Positions 1 through 10,062 of a stretch of 64,000 bases of DNA are shown piece by piece (the first letter of the stretch is position 1; the number at the start of each line of letters is the position of its first letter). The stretch is from Solirubrobacter sp963798325 (lineage in GTDB: Bacteria; Actinomycetota; Thermoleophilia; Solirubrobacterales; Solirubrobacteraceae). The DNA lies in contig CAWCSS010000003.1 of NCBI GenBank assembly GCA_963798325.1, positions 62,001 to 126,000 of the forward strand, in the 5' to 3' direction. Made by a program: the position numbers and the translations under genes. A model generated the notes under the pieces. It was not told where the DNA came from and did not search any database. It worked only from the letters and a program-made list of their open reading frames with translations.

Positions 1-1687
1 GCGTCCAGGCCGCGCGTCGGCCACGCGGGCGGGCGGCGCCGCGGCTACGGGCACGACGCTCGGCTACGCCGGCGCCGGCGAGCGGCGTCACGAGCGCCGA
101 CTGGCGGCGGCGCGGTCCACGCGGGAGCTCGATCTCACCTATGACGGCGGCCTGCCGCTGACGATCGCGGCCAGCGCCGGCACCGTTGCCTACACGCCGG
201 CCGCGAACGGGCTGCGGCCGACGCTCGATGCGCGTCACGGCCGGCGCCGGCGCGCCGGTCGACTCGCGATCGCGCGCAACAACGACCTGCTGCCGACGCA
301 GCCAGGGACCGTTCGCGATCGGCCGCAACGCGGCCACGGGACGCGCCCACAGACTACACGGCGGGCGACACGGTGATCGAGCTCACCGACACGCCGGCTA
401 CGGCCAGGTCGACCAGCGCACGCTGCGCAAGGGCGCCGACGCGCGAGTACACGATCACCGTCGTGCGCGACGCCGCCGGCCGCGTGATCCGGCGGACCGA
501 GACGTCGCCGGCGGCGCGCCGATCGCGCGCGACTACGTCTACGACGGCGCAGGGCCGGCTCACGCGCGTCGACGACGGCGCGGACGCGACGGTCGAGACC
601 TACGTCTACGACGCCGACGGCAACCGCACGTCGGCCGCCGGCGGCGCAGGCCGCGACCTACGACTCGCGCGGCGCGCAGACCGGCGCTCGGCGCGCGCCG
701 CTGGCGTTCGACGCCGACGGGCAGCTGACCAGCCGCTTCGGCGGCCGCCTCAACTACGCGCCGACCGGCGAGTTGCTCGCGCCCGGCGCGGTCAGCTACG
801 CCTACGACGGCCTGCGGCGACTGACCCGCCGCACCGCCGGCGGCGCGCACGTCCTACCTCTACGGCAACCCGGACGAGCCGTTCGAGCTGACCGCGTCGA
901 CCGACGCGGCCGGCGTGCTGACGACGTACTTCTATGACGAGACCGGCACGCTGCACGGCGTTCGAGCGTGGCGGCATGCGCTACCGCGTCGGCGCCGACC
1001 AGGTCGGCACGCCGCGGGTCGTGATCGACGCGGCGACGGCACGATCGTCAAGCGCGTCGACCGCGACAGCTACGGGCGCGTGCTCGACCGAACCGCGCCG
1101 GCCTTCCCGTTGGCGATCGGCTTCGCGGGCGGGATCGAGGACCCGGACACCGGGCTCGTGCGCTTCGGCCTGCGCGACTACGACCCGGAGACCGGGCGCT
1201 TCACGTCGCGCGATCCCCTCGATCTACGGCGGCAGCCCGCGCAACCTCTACGCCTACGCCGACAACGGGCCCGACCACGCGCCGCGACCCGAGCGGCTGC
1301 TCTGGGTCGGCGGCTCGGCGTACGTCGGCATCGGCGGCGGCGGCTCGCTCAACGTCGACGGCGGCGGCGTCGGCTTCTGCCTCGAGGTCGGCGTCGGCGC
1401 CGGCGCGGGCGTCGAGGTCGACGCTGCTCGGCAAGGCCGAGAACAGCATCGCGTGTTCGCCGAGGTGTCGGCGTCGGCCGGCGACCTCGGGGTCACGGTC
1501 TGCGCCGAGCGCGACCCGTGCAAGATCGACAGGCCGACAAGGTCGCGGTCAAGGGCACCTTCGGCCCGGCGCAGGTCGGGTTCGACAGCTACGGCGGCGT
1601 CAGCGCGCGGCGCCGGCCAAGGGCGTCGACGTCGAGCTGGGCGGAAAGGCAGGCGTCAAGCAATGCTGGAGCTGGACGTGGTGGTGA
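1..1687 (+). pseudogene. RHS/YD-repeat protein, C-terminal part, frameshifted
   Basis: The N-terminus lies outside the window. A YD-type motif (YVYDADGNRT) is readable near 604-633, and the RHS core signature (GLRDYDPETGRFTSRDP) near 1165-1215, followed one frame over by NLYAYADNGPD near 1245. After the core comes a Gly-rich variable tail that appears to end at the TGA at 1685-1687 (reading ...QCWSWTWW). No single frame is open throughout: the reading frame must shift at least every few hundred bases, for example by one extra base near 1213. RHS proteins are large surface or secreted proteins whose tail after the core is often a toxin; I recognise no toxin fold here. The same density of shifts in the next three genes suggests poor sequence quality rather than ordinary decay. 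Confidence 0.75.
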
Positions 1688-3587
1688 GGCGCGCGGTGAT
1701 CGCGGCGCTGCGCGCTGCTCGTGCTCGCGCCGGCCGCGGCGTCGGCGCAGGCGCGCCGTGCACGAAGACGTTCCGGGCGCGAGCGACGGAGCTGGAGCGA
1801 CGGCGGCCAACTGGACCCCCGGCCGGCGTGCCCGGGCCGACCGACGTGGTCTGCATCGGCGGCGGCACGACCGAGACCGTGGTCAACACGGCGGTCACCG
1901 TGCGCGCGATCCGCAGCGAGCGGCCGCTGCGCAACTCGGCCGCGCTGACGCTAACGACGCGACCGAGCCGTCGACGTTCACCGACGCTGACGACCGCACT
2001 CGACGTTCACCGCGGCCGGCGACATCACGATCGGCGACGCTCCCCTGGCACGGCGGGTCATGGACGGCCCCGGGACGACCACCGTCACCACCGCCACGAG
2101 CTCGATCGGCAACGCCGGATGTTCATCCGCGACGGCCGCAAGCTCGTCACCGAGGGCACCGGCACCTGGACGGGCAACATCGCCGCCACGGGCGGCGCGA
2201 CGTGGACCAACAGCGCGGCGACGGTCACCGGCGGCGCCCTCAGCGGCACCGTCGTCGCGACGGCATCGCCCCGTGTTCCGCAACACGGCGCGATCGTCAC
2301 CGGCCCACCGGCGACTACTCGATCGAGCGGGGTCGCGGTCGACAACGACGGGCTGATCGTAGGCCACGGCCGGCCGAACGGCTTTCGATCACGACGGCGA
2401 CGGGCGTCTCCACCGGGCGCTTCGAGGGCGTCTATCTGTCCGAGCGCAATGCGAGGTCGGCGCCGGGCGCCGCGATCAACGGTGTGGTGGTCTCCGGGAC
2501 CTTGATCCTGCCCGACGACGTGCCGATCGAGATCGGCGACCTCACCGTCGCCTCCGGCGACGTCACGGGCCGCACGACGCTGACCTGCGCGGCCGCACTG
2601 GGCCTACTACGGCAGCGTCGGCGGCGGCGACATGACCTGATCCTGCCCGCCGGCGCGACGATGACTGGACCGCCGCGTTCGGCCTGTACGCCAAGCGCTT
2701 CGAGTCCGGGGCGACGTCACGGTCACCGAGACCGGCCTCGGCCGCCCGGAGACCACCTGGGGCCGCGGACGGTGTGGGAGAACACGGCAAGATCGACGCT
2801 GGTCGGCGGCCTGTTCCCGCGTCCGCCGGCGACGAGGGGGCGCGGCTCGATCAACCACGGCACGATCGTCAAGACCGGCACAGGGACGATCACGATCCGG
2901 CCGGTGATCGTCAACGACGGCGTGATCGACATCCAGGCGCGGGCGCATCACCGCCACGCGCTTCGAGCAGACCCCGAGGGCGACGCTGCGGTTCGACATC
3001 GGCGGCACCGCGACCAGCGCCTACGGGGCCTCACGGCGACCGCGTCTCCGCTACGCGGGCCGGCTCGAGGCGACGCTGACGCCGGCTTCGTCCCGCCGCC
3101 GGCAACCGCTTCAACGGTCACCGGCTCGACCACCAGGCACCGCAGCGGCCTGTTCCACTCCACCGGCTCGTCCGGGCTCAGGCTCGACGAGACGCGCGCC
3201 AGCAACGATCGCGCTCGTGGCGCCCGCCGCGCCGGACTCGCCCGCGCGACGCGCCGCGGCGCCGCTCCCGCGCGCGGCGCTACGACCGCCGCCGCTCGAC
3301 GCCGTCGCCCCGCTGCGTCGGCCGCGACTCGGCCGCTCTCGGGCTCGCCGCCGGGCGGCACGCGTCGTGCTGCGCCGCCCGCCACGCGGCGCCCGCGCGG
3401 CACCCGGCGTGCAGCTCTCCGCTGCGCCCGCGCGCCTGCCGCACGCGTCGTCGCCGCTCGCGCGGACCTGCGCGTCCGCCGGCTGCACGCGCGTCCGCCG
3501 CTGCGCGGCCGCCAGACGCTGCGGTTCCGGTTCGTCGCGCCGGACGGGCGGCGCTCGCGGGTCGCGACCCTCACGGTGCGGTCCTAG
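1684..3587 (+). pseudogene. Secreted surface repeat protein (beta-helix/adhesin-like), frameshifted
   Basis: A GTG at 1684 begins a basic start (VRRAVIAAL) that, after one frame change, continues as a hydrophobic stretch ending LAPAAASAQA, a convincing signal peptide. Pieces in alternating frames then read as a secreted protein: DGAWSDGGNW-type and VPGPTDVVCIGGG near 1785-1870, many Thr/Gly/Val-rich strands, and a C-terminal Ig-like end (TLRFRFVAPDGRRSRVATLT) just before the stop at 3585-3587. This resembles actinobacterial cell-surface proteins built of parallel beta-helix strands; no catalytic motif is visible. Numerous frame changes make the exact protein unreconstructable by eye. It overlaps the end of the RHS gene by a few bases and may belong with it. 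Confidence 0.55.
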
Positions 3588-3680
3588 GACCAATGACCGC
3601 TGGTAACCGGGCGTCGTCGCGACGACGATGCCCGGTATGACCAGGATTGCAGGAGGGACAGGAGGTGAGGCTGGCCCGGC

Positions 3681-3961
3681 GTGACCGCCGCGGACCCGGC
3701 TCGCGCGGGCGAGTACTCGTTCAAGGTCGGTGCGCGCGAGATCGGGCACCTGCACGGCGAGCGCGTCGCGCACTTCGGGTTCCCCAAGGCCGTCTGGCAG
3801 GAGCTCTACGACGCGGGCCGGATCGACTACCACCCGGTCTTCCCGGGCAAGGCGGGCTTCGGCGCGCGCGCGATCCGCGGCGAGGACGACGTGCGCGAGT
3901 GATCGCGCTCTGCGGCTCAACTACGACCGCGTGATCGGGCGCACGGGTGCCCGTCGAGTGA
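3681..3961 (+). pseudogene. Luciferase-domain (DUF5519-like) protein, frameshifted at 3' end
   Basis: GTG at 3681 starts a frame with EIGHLHGERVAHFGFP, YHPVFPGKAGFGARAI and, one frame over after about 3900, VIALLRLNYDRVIGR. HLHG, the FP pair and the final RLNYDR are typical of the small actinobacterial proteins annotated as luciferase-domain or DUF5519 family; their biochemical role is not settled. The conserved end is separated from the start by what looks like a lost G at a GG pair (GAG-TGA instead of GAG-GTG-A), giving a false stop at 3902. The natural stop is probably the TGA at 3959-3961, which overlaps the GTG start of the following oxidoreductase. Family assignment is from memory of the motif pattern. 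Confidence 0.55.
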
Positions 3962-4833
3962 GAGCCGTCTGGCTGCGCGAGTTCGGGCCGCCGTCGGTGC
4001 TCTCGCCGGGCGACGCGCCCGAGCCCGGGCGGGCGGGAAGGTGATCGATCGAGGTGCGAGTTCGCGAACATCACGTTCGTCGAGACGCAGGTGCGCGCGG
4101 GCGGCGCGGCCCGTTCCCGGTACGCTGCCGTGATCCCGGGCAACGGCGTCGGCGGGTGGTCGGCGGGCGACGCGTGTCGCCTGGCTGGGCGGCTCGGGCG
4201 GCGGCTACGCGCGACGTGACGCGGTCGGCCGAGGCGAGCTGTTCGACGTGCCGGACGGGGGTGCGCGCTCGACAAGGCCGTCGCGCTGCTCGCCGACGGC
4301 CGCACGGCCACGCTGGTCGCTGCGACGCCGCGGCGATACGCCCGGGCGAGCGAGTGCTGGTCGCGGCCGCGGCGGGCGGCGTCGGCACGCTGCTGGTCCA
4401 GCTCGCCAGGGCGCGCGGGCGCGAGGGTCGTCGCCGCCGCGAGCGCGCGGCAAGCGCGCGCTCGCGCCGCCCTCGGCGCCGAGGAGCTGGAAGACTGACC
4501 GCCGAGACTGGGGGCAGGGCCGTTGGACGTCGTGCTCGACGGCGTCGGCGGGGCGGTCGCGCGAGCGGCGTTCGAGCGGATGCGCGCCGGGCGGGCGGAT
4601 GCTCAGTCGTTCGGGATGGCGTCGGGCGCGTGGGCGGACCAGCCGGCCCAGGCCGCGGGGCGCGGGGTGACGCTGCTCCGGGACCGACCGGCCCACGCGC
4701 GCGCACACCGAGCGGGCGCTCCGGCGGGCTGCGGCCGGTGATCGGGCAGCGGTTCGCGCTCGAGGGGGCCGCCCGCGCGCACGCCGCGATGGAGGCGCGC
4801 ACGACGCTGGGCAAGACGCTGTTAGTCGTTTAG
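3958..4833 (+). pseudogene. Zinc-type/quinone oxidoreductase (MDR family), frameshifted
   Basis: GTG 3958 begins VRAVWLREFGPPSVL, the standard start of NADPH:quinone oxidoreductases of the medium-chain dehydrogenase superfamily. Shifting frames then give FANITFVETQVRAG, VIPGNGVGGW, the coenzyme-loop region RVLVAAAAGGVGTLLVQLA near 4353-4410, LDVVLDGVGG near 4520, and the end AHAAMEARTTLGKTLLVV with stop at 4831-4833. The order and spacing match a full-length enzyme of about 290-320 residues. At least five frame changes are needed. Members reduce quinones or enones using NADPH; the substrate cannot be inferred. The 3' end overlaps the convergent small gene by 12 bp. Confidence 0.65.
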
Positions 4834-5004
4834 GCCCGCGAGGTCGAGGCAGACCAGGCAGTACGGCCATGGCGGGTTCCACGGCCAGCCGGTCACGTCC
4901 TTGCCGCACAGCGCCGTGTCCGGGTCCTCCTCGGTGACGATGTGGCAGATCTTCTCGCCGTCGTTCGTCGGCCCGTGGGTGCGTTGTTTCTCGGGTGCCT
5001 CCAT
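4822..5004 (-). CDS. Small Cys-containing protein (DUF3039-like zinc-ribbon candidate)
   Basis: Sixty residues from ATG 5004. The central part reads CHIVTEEDPDTALCGKDVTG and the end CLVCLDLAGLND, so there are four Cys and a His arranged as CH...LCG...CLVC. That pattern resembles small actinobacterial proteins such as DUF3039, where a metal-binding role is suspected. Function unknown. It stands alone between the carboxylase operon on the same strand and the convergent oxidoreductase, whose last 12 bp it overlaps. A short inverted repeat, TAGAATC/GATTCTA at 5004-5025, sits exactly at its start and may mark an operator or a weak terminator for the upstream carboxylase gene. Confidence 0.6.
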   Translation of the reverse strand: MEAPEKQRTHGPTNDGEKICHIVTEEDPDTALCGKDVTGWPWNPPWPYCLVCLDLAGLND

Positions 5005-5062
5005 AGAATCCGCGAAGCGATTCTAAAGCGACCGAAGCAGCGCGAAGCGCAAGGATCGCCGG

Positions 5063-6568
5063 TCACATGCGGAAGACACCGTAGCCCACGTCCTCCAGCG
5101 GCGCGTTGGCCGCGGCGCCGAGCGCGAGGCCGAGCACGTCGCGGGTGTCGAGCGGGTCGATCACGCCGTCGTCCCACAGCCGCGCGGACGCGTAGTACGG
5201 GTGGCCCTGGCGCTCGTACTGCTCGCGCAGCGACGCGCCGACCTCGGGCTGCCCGACGGTCTCCATCACCGTCGCGGCCTGGACGCCGCCCATCACGCTG
5301 ATGCGCGCGTTGGGCCACATGAACATGAAGCGCGGCGAGTAGGCGCGGCCGCACATGCCGTAGTTGCCGGCGCCGAAGGAGCCCCCGACGATCACGGTCA
5401 GCTTCGGCACCCGCGCGCACGAGACCGCGGTGACCATCTTCGCGCCGTGCTTGGCGATCCCGCCCGCCTCGTACTCGCGCCCGACCATGAACCCACTGAT
5501 GTTCTGCAGGAAGACGAGGGGAACGCTTCGCCGGTCGCAGAGCTCGATGAAGTGCGCGCCCTTCAGCGCGGACTCGCTGAACAGGATCCCGTTGTTGGCC
5601 AGGATCCCGACCGGGTGCCCGTGGATGTGCGCGAACCCGCACACCAGCGTCGCCCCGTAGAGCGCCTTGAACTCGTGGAAGTGCGACCCGTCGACGATCC
5701 GGCTGATCAGCTCGTGCGGGTCATACGGCTTGCGCACGTCGGCGGGTACGACGTCGTAGAGCGTCGCCGGATCGACGGCGGGCGGCTCGACCGCGATCCG
5801 CTCCCACGGCGCGGGTGCCTTCGGCCCGAGCGTCGCCACGATCGAGCGCACGATCGCCAGCGCGTGCTCGTCGTCGTCGGCGAGGTGGTCGGTGACGCCG
5901 CTCGTGCGCGAGTGCAGATCGCCACCGCCCAGATCCTCGGCCGTGACCTCCTCGCCGGTCGCCGCCTTCACCAGCGGCGGCCCGCCGAGGAAGATCGTGC
6001 CCTGCTCGCGGACGATCACGCACTCGTCGCTCATCGCCGGGACGTACGCCCCGCCGGCCGTGCACGAGCCCATCACGGCCGCGATCTGCGCGATCCCGAG
6101 CTTGGACATCGTGGCCTGGTTGAAGAAGATCCGCCCGAAGTGCTCGCGGTCCGGGAACACGTCGTCCTGCAGCGGCAGGAACGCCCCGCCGGAGTCGACG
6201 AGATAGATGCACGGGAGCCGGTTGTGCAGCGCGACCTCCTGCGCCCGCAGGTGCTTCTTGACCGTCATCGGGTAGTAGGTCCCGCCCTTGACGGTCGCGT
6301 CGTTGGCGACGATCACGCACTCGCGCCCGGACACCCGCCCGACGCCGGTGACGATCCCCGCCCCGGGCGCGTCGCCGTCGTACATGCCGTGCGCGGCCAG
6401 CGGCGAGAGCTCCAGGAACGGCGCGCCCTTGTCCAGCAGGCGATCCACCCGCTCACGCGGCAGCAGCTTCCCGCGCGAGGTATGGCGCGCGCGGGCCTTC
6501 TCGCCGCCGCCCATGCGGACGAGCTCGAGCTGCGCGTTGAGGTCGGCCACCAGTTCCTGATGCGTCAC
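5063..6568 (-). CDS. Biotin-dependent acyl-CoA carboxylase, carboxyltransferase (beta) subunit, methylcrotonyl-CoA type
   Basis: 501 residues from GTG 6568, fully open. The protein has the two crotonase-like carboxyltransferase lobes of acyl-CoA carboxylase beta subunits: VDSGGAFLPLQDDVFPD and MGSCTAGGAYVPAMSDE in the first half (CoA-binding lobe), and LQNISGFMVGREYE, GGSFGAGNYGMCGRAYSPRF and MWPNARISVMGG in the second (biotin lobe). These are closest to methylcrotonyl-CoA carboxylase beta (about 535 residues in other bacteria), so the likely job is transfer of CO2 from biotin to 3-methylcrotonyl-CoA in leucine breakdown; other short acyl-CoAs are possible. Its GTG overlaps the TGA of the alpha subunit gene by 4 bp, implying coupled translation of a heteromeric enzyme. 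Confidence 0.9.
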   Translation of the reverse strand: MTHQELVADLNAQLELVRMGGGEKARARHTSRGKLLPRERVDRLLDKGAPFLELSPLAAHGMYDGDAPGAGIVTGVGRVSGRECVIVANDATVKGGTYYPMTVKKHLRAQEVALHNRLPCIYLVDSGGAFLPLQDDVFPDREHFGRIFFNQATMSKLGIAQIAAVMGSCTAGGAYVPAMSDECVIVREQGTIFLGGPPLVKAATGEEVTAEDLGGGDLHSRTSGVTDHLADDDEHALAIVRSIVATLGPKAPAPWERIAVEPPAVDPATLYDVVPADVRKPYDPHELISRIVDGSHFHEFKALYGATLVCGFAHIHGHPVGILANNGILFSESALKGAHFIELCDRRSVPLVFLQNISGFMVGREYEAGGIAKHGAKMVTAVSCARVPKLTVIVGGSFGAGNYGMCGRAYSPRFMFMWPNARISVMGGVQAATVMETVGQPEVGASLREQYERQGHPYYASARLWDDGVIDPLDTRDVLGLALGAAANAPLEDVGYGVFRM

Positions 6569-8339
6569 GAGACCACCGCCACCACTTCGTCGCGGCCGAC
6601 CCGGTCGCCGACCTTCACGCTCAGCTCGGTCACGGTCCCGTCGACGGGCGCGACCAGCGAGAGCTCCATCTTCATCGACTCCAGCACCACCACCGCCTCC
6701 CCGGCCTGCACCTCATCGCCGACCGCCTTCGGCACCAACAGCACCGCCCCGGGCATCGGCGCCCGCAGCTCCCCATCGGCATGCGCCTGATGGACGTCCT
6801 CGACGGTCGCCTCGGTCACCCGCCACGTCCACCCCTCGTACGCGATCCAATCGCCGGCGAACCTAAAGGGGCCAGGCCCCTTTAGGTTCAGCACGAGGTC
6901 GATGGGCTCGCCGCCGTTGACCGAGAGCTTCCAGTAGGAGGGGGCGCGCTCGCCCCCGAGGCGCCAGCCGTCGATGCGCTGCCACGGGTCGTCGCCGTGG
7001 CGGACGAGCTGGGCGGTGGCCCAGGCGCGGGCGACCTGCTCGTCGGTCAGCGGCGGCGACGGCGGGTCGAGCCGGCCGATCAGGCCGGTGTCCATCTCCC
7101 CCGCGCGGACGTCCTCGCGACCCAGCAGCGTGCGCAGGAAGCCGACGTTGGTGTCCAGGCCGAGGATCGCGGTGTCCGCCAGCGCACGGTCCAGCCGGGC
7201 CAGCGCCGTTCGGCGGTCGCGGCCGTGGGCGATGACCTTGGCGATCATCGAGTCGTAGTCGGTGCCGACGACCGAACCCGTCTCGACCGCGGCGTCCACG
7301 CGCACGCCGCGCGGGTAGGCGGCGAGCAGCACCTCGCCCGCCGACGGGAAGAAGCGCCGCGTCCTCGGCGTTCACGCGCGCCTCGATCGCGTGGCCGTGC
7401 AGCTCGACCTCCAGCGCCAGCTCCTCGCCGGCCGCGGCGCGCACCTGCAGCTCGACCAGGTCCAGGCCGGTGACCAGCTCCGTCACCGGGTGCTCGACCT
7501 GGAGCCGCGCGTTCATCTCCAGGAAGAAATGGGTCTCGGGCGCGTCGGCGTCGGCGATGAACTCGACCGTGCCCGCGCAGGAGTACCCCGCGGCGCTTCG
7601 CCAGCGCGATCGCCTCGTCACCGAGCACCTGACGCAACTCGGGCGAGACGACCGGCGACGGCGACTCCTCCAAGACCTTCTGATGGCGACGCTGGAGCGA
7701 GCATTCGCGCTCGCCGAGCGAGAACACGTTGCCGTGCGTGTCGGCGATGATCTGCACCTCGATGTGCCGCGCGCGCGGCAGGAAGCGCTCGATGAACACG
7801 CGGTCGTCGCCGAAGCCGGCCTTGGCCTCGCGCTGGGCGGCGGCGATCGCGTCGTCGAGCGCGTCCGGCGACTCGACCACCCGCATCCCGCGCCCGCCAC
7901 CGCCGGCCGCGGCCTTCACCAGCAGCGGGTAGGCGTCGGACACCCGCGCCTGCTCCAGCGACAACGACTCCACGACCGGCACACCCGCCCGCGCCGCCGC
8001 CTCCTTGGCCCGCACCTTGTCGCCCATCAACTCGATCGCGTCCGCGCTCGGCCCGATGAACACCACGTCGTCGCCGCAGGCACGGGCGAAGGCCGCGTTC
8101 TCCGACAGGAACCCGTAGCCCGGGTGCACGGCGTCGGCGCGCCCGCGGGCCACGCCCACGATCTCCTCGATCGCCAGGTAGGACGAGACGCGCACGGCCT
8201 CGTCGGCCTCGCGCACGTGCGGCGCGCCCGCGTCGGCGTCGGTGTAGATGGCGACGCTGCGCACGCCGAGCCGCTGCAGGGTCCGGATCACGCGCCGGGC
8301 GATCTCCCCGCGGTTCGCCACCAGCACCGAATCGAACAT
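6565..8339 (-). CDS. Acyl-CoA carboxylase alpha subunit: biotin carboxylase plus BCCP (two +1 frameshifts)
   Basis: ATG 8339 begins MFDSVLVANRGEIARRVIRT, a classical biotin carboxylase start; HPGYGFLSENAAFA, the ATP-grasp loop AAAGGGGRGMRVV and FFLEMNARLQVEHPVTE follow. The C-terminus is a biotinyl domain with the acceptor lysine in ESMKMELSL (near 6660-6690). About 590 residues in total. Continuity needs two one-base corrections: near 7597 (ALAK to AGYSCAGTVEFIAD) and near 7355 (EARVNAEDA to FFPSAGEVLLAAY). Both are single extra bases in GC-rich sequence, so sequencing error is likely. The linker before the biotinyl domain carries an in-frame copy of the window's palindromic repeat. The gene precedes and overlaps the beta subunit gene and follows acyl-CoA dehydrogenase by 2 bp, forming a catabolic operon. 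Confidence 0.87.
6859..6889. repeat. Palindromic repeat, copy inside a coding sequence
   Basis: A perfect 31-base palindrome around a single central A (6874), with core AAAGGGGCCAGGCCCCTTT. It lies within the carboxylase alpha gene and is read in frame, adding LKGPGPFR to the linker between the carboxylase and biotinyl domains. Related copies lie between genes at 15.2, 45.7, 49.6 and 53.1 kb. Confidence 0.9.
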
Positions 8340-8341
8340 CG

Positions 8342-9475
8342 CTACGCGCCCAGAGCGCGGGCGATGACCATCTGCTGCACCTCGTCGGTGCCCTCGCCGA
8401 TGGTGAGGATCTTCGCGTCGCGGTACATGCGGCAGACCGGGTACTCCTCGATGTAGCCGTAGCCGCCGTGGATCTGGACCGCCTCCTCGGCGCAGCGCAC
8501 CGCGAGCCGCCCGGTCTTGAGCTTGGCCTGCGCGGCGGTCAGGGAGAAGTTCCGGCCCGCGTCCTTCAGCCGCGCCGCCTTGTAGACGAGCAGTCGCGAG
8601 GCCTCGATCTCGGTCGCCATGTCGGCGAGCTTGCCCTGGATCGCCTGGTACTTGGAGATCGGCTTGCCGAAGGCGCGCCGCTCCTTCGCGTAGGCCAGAG
8701 CCTGATCCAGCGCGCCCTGCGCGAGACCGACGCCCATCGCCGCGACGCCGATGCGCCCGATGTCGAGCACCTGCAGGAACTGCTTGAACCCGCCGCCGCG
8801 CGGGCCGAGGAGGTTCTCCTCGGGCACGACGCAGTCCTCGAAGCTCAGGGGCCGCGTGTCGGACGCGTTCCAGCCCATCTTGCGGTACGGCTCACCCTGC
8901 GTGTAGCCGGGCGTGCCGTTGGCGACGATCAGGTTGGAGATCTCGTCGTCGCCCGTCTTGGCCGTGATGCAGACGACGCCGGAGATGTCCGTGCCGGCGT
9001 TGGTGATGAACTGCTTGGTGCCGTTGATCGTCCACTCGCCGTCGCTCAGCGACGCGCGCGTGCGGACGTTGCCGGCGTCGGATCCGGCCTCGGGCTCGGT
9101 CAACCCGAACGCGCCGAGGACCTCGCCCGAGGTCAGCTTCGGCATCCATTCCTGTTTCTGCGCCTCGGAGCCGAACAGGTAGATCGGTTGCGTGCCCAGG
9201 GAGGTGTGCGCGCAGAGCGTGATGGCCACGCTCGAATCCACCCGCGTGAGCTCCTCGACCGCGATCGCGTACGCCAGCGAGTCGCCCCCGCCGCCGCCGT
9301 ACTCCTCCGGGAACGGGATCCCCATCAGACCCAGCTCGCCGAGCTGCTTGACGATCGCGTACGGGAACGCCTTCGTGCGGTCGAGCTCCTCCGCGACCGG
9401 CGCCACCTCCTGCTCGGCGAAGTCGCGCACCGTGCGGCGGATCAGCTCGTGGTCGTCGGGAAGATCGAAGTCCAT
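8342..9475 (-). CDS. Acyl-CoA dehydrogenase
   Basis: 377 residues from ATG 9475, intact. Family signatures are present in order: GLMGIPFPEEYGG, FGLTEPEAGSDAG (FAD/substrate loop), FITNAGTD, YAKERRAFGKPISKYQAIQG, HGGYGYIEEYPVCRMYRDAK and the C-terminal IGEGTDEVQ. The Glu in GEGT is at the position of the catalytic base of short- and medium-chain dehydrogenases; true isovaleryl-CoA dehydrogenases carry Gly or Ala there, so a straight or short branched acyl-CoA is a safer prediction than isovaleryl-CoA. The reaction is FAD-dependent alpha,beta-dehydrogenation with electrons passed to ETF. First gene of the operon with the two carboxylase subunits, and divergent from a TetR regulator 29 bp away. 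Confidence 0.93.
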   Translation of the reverse strand: MDFDLPDDHELIRRTVRDFAEQEVAPVAEELDRTKAFPYAIVKQLGELGLMGIPFPEEYGGGGGDSLAYAIAVEELTRVDSSVAITLCAHTSLGTQPIYLFGSEAQKQEWMPKLTSGEVLGAFGLTEPEAGSDAGNVRTRASLSDGEWTINGTKQFITNAGTDISGVVCITAKTGDDEISNLIVANGTPGYTQGEPYRKMGWNASDTRPLSFEDCVVPEENLLGPRGGGFKQFLQVLDIGRIGVAAMGVGLAQGALDQALAYAKERRAFGKPISKYQAIQGKLADMATEIEASRLLVYKAARLKDAGRNFSLTAAQAKLKTGRLAVRCAEEAVQIHGGYGYIEEYPVCRMYRDAKILTIGEGTDEVQQMVIARALGA

Positions 9476-9486
9476 GCGATACTTAT

Positions 9487-9504
9487 ACCGAACGCTCGTT
9501 ACAA
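9487..9504. promoter_or_regulatory. Probable TetR operator in a 29-bp divergent spacer
   Basis: The spacer between the dehydrogenase start (9475) and the TetR start (9505) contains ACCGAACGCTCGTTACA, with an inverted AACG-CT-CGTT core at 9491-9500. The left half (ACCGAACG) resembles operators of TetR proteins that control fatty-acid and leucine degradation. Both start codons are so close that binding here would block both genes. Assignment is by position and half-site only. Confidence 0.5.
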
Positions 9505-10062
9505 ATGGCCGCCCGAAGAGAAAAATACGAACGCCGCCAGCAGGAGGTCGTCGAGATCGCCGCGGAACTGTTCGCGCGTCGCGGCTTCCAGGCCACGTCG
9601 ATGGACGAGCTGAGCGCCGCCACCGGCCTGCAGAGCGGCGGCCTGTACCACTACATCGGCTCCAAGCAGCGCCTGCTGTTCGAGATCTTCGGGCAGCTGA
9701 TGGACCCGCTGCTGGAGCAGGCGGCGGCGATCGAGGCGAGCGACGCAGACGCCGAGACCAGGCTGCGCGCGCTGGTTCGTGCGTGGCTGGCCCACATCGA
9801 GACCCACCTGAACCACATGAGCGTCTTCGCCCAGGAACGCCACGCGATCGAGCGCGAGCCCGAGTGGGAGGACGTGCGCGCCAGCCGCGATGGCTTCGAG
9901 GCGATTCTCGCCCGCCTGCTGCGCGCCAACGGCATCACCGACCGCCTCCAGCACTTCGCGCTGCTGGGGATGGTCAACCACACCGCCACGTGGGTGAACC
10001 CGCAGGGGCGGCTGACGGCGGAGCAGATCGCCGACGGCTATTGCGACATGATCCTGAAGTGA
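9505..10062 (+). CDS. TetR-family transcriptional regulator
   Basis: 185 residues from ATG 9505. The N-terminal helix-turn-helix is clear: IAAELFARRGFQATSMDELS, then ATGLQSGGLYHYIGSKQRLLFE, the usual TetR recognition helix with the YHYIGSK signature. The C-terminal half is the ligand and dimer domain (ETHLNHMSVFAQERHAIERE), which resembles KstR2/FadR-like regulators that sense acyl-CoA. Divergent from the acyl-CoA dehydrogenase and carboxylase operon with an inverted repeat between them, so it most likely represses that operon and itself. Its TGA overlaps the GTG of the acetyltransferase gene by 4 bp. Confidence 0.92.
   Translation: MAARREKYERRQQEVVEIAAELFARRGFQATSMDELSAATGLQSGGLYHYIGSKQRLLFEIFGQLMDPLLEQAAAIEASDADAETRLRALVRAWLAHIETHLNHMSVFAQERHAIEREPEWEDVRASRDGFEAILARLLRANGITDRLQHFALLGMVNHTATWVNPQGRLTAEQIADGYCDMILK

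Noticed and set aside
1..1687. Intact RHS polymorphic toxin with immunity gene
   Set aside because: The tail after the core is Gly-rich without a toxin motif, the frame is broken, and the next gene is a secreted repeat protein, not a small immunity protein.
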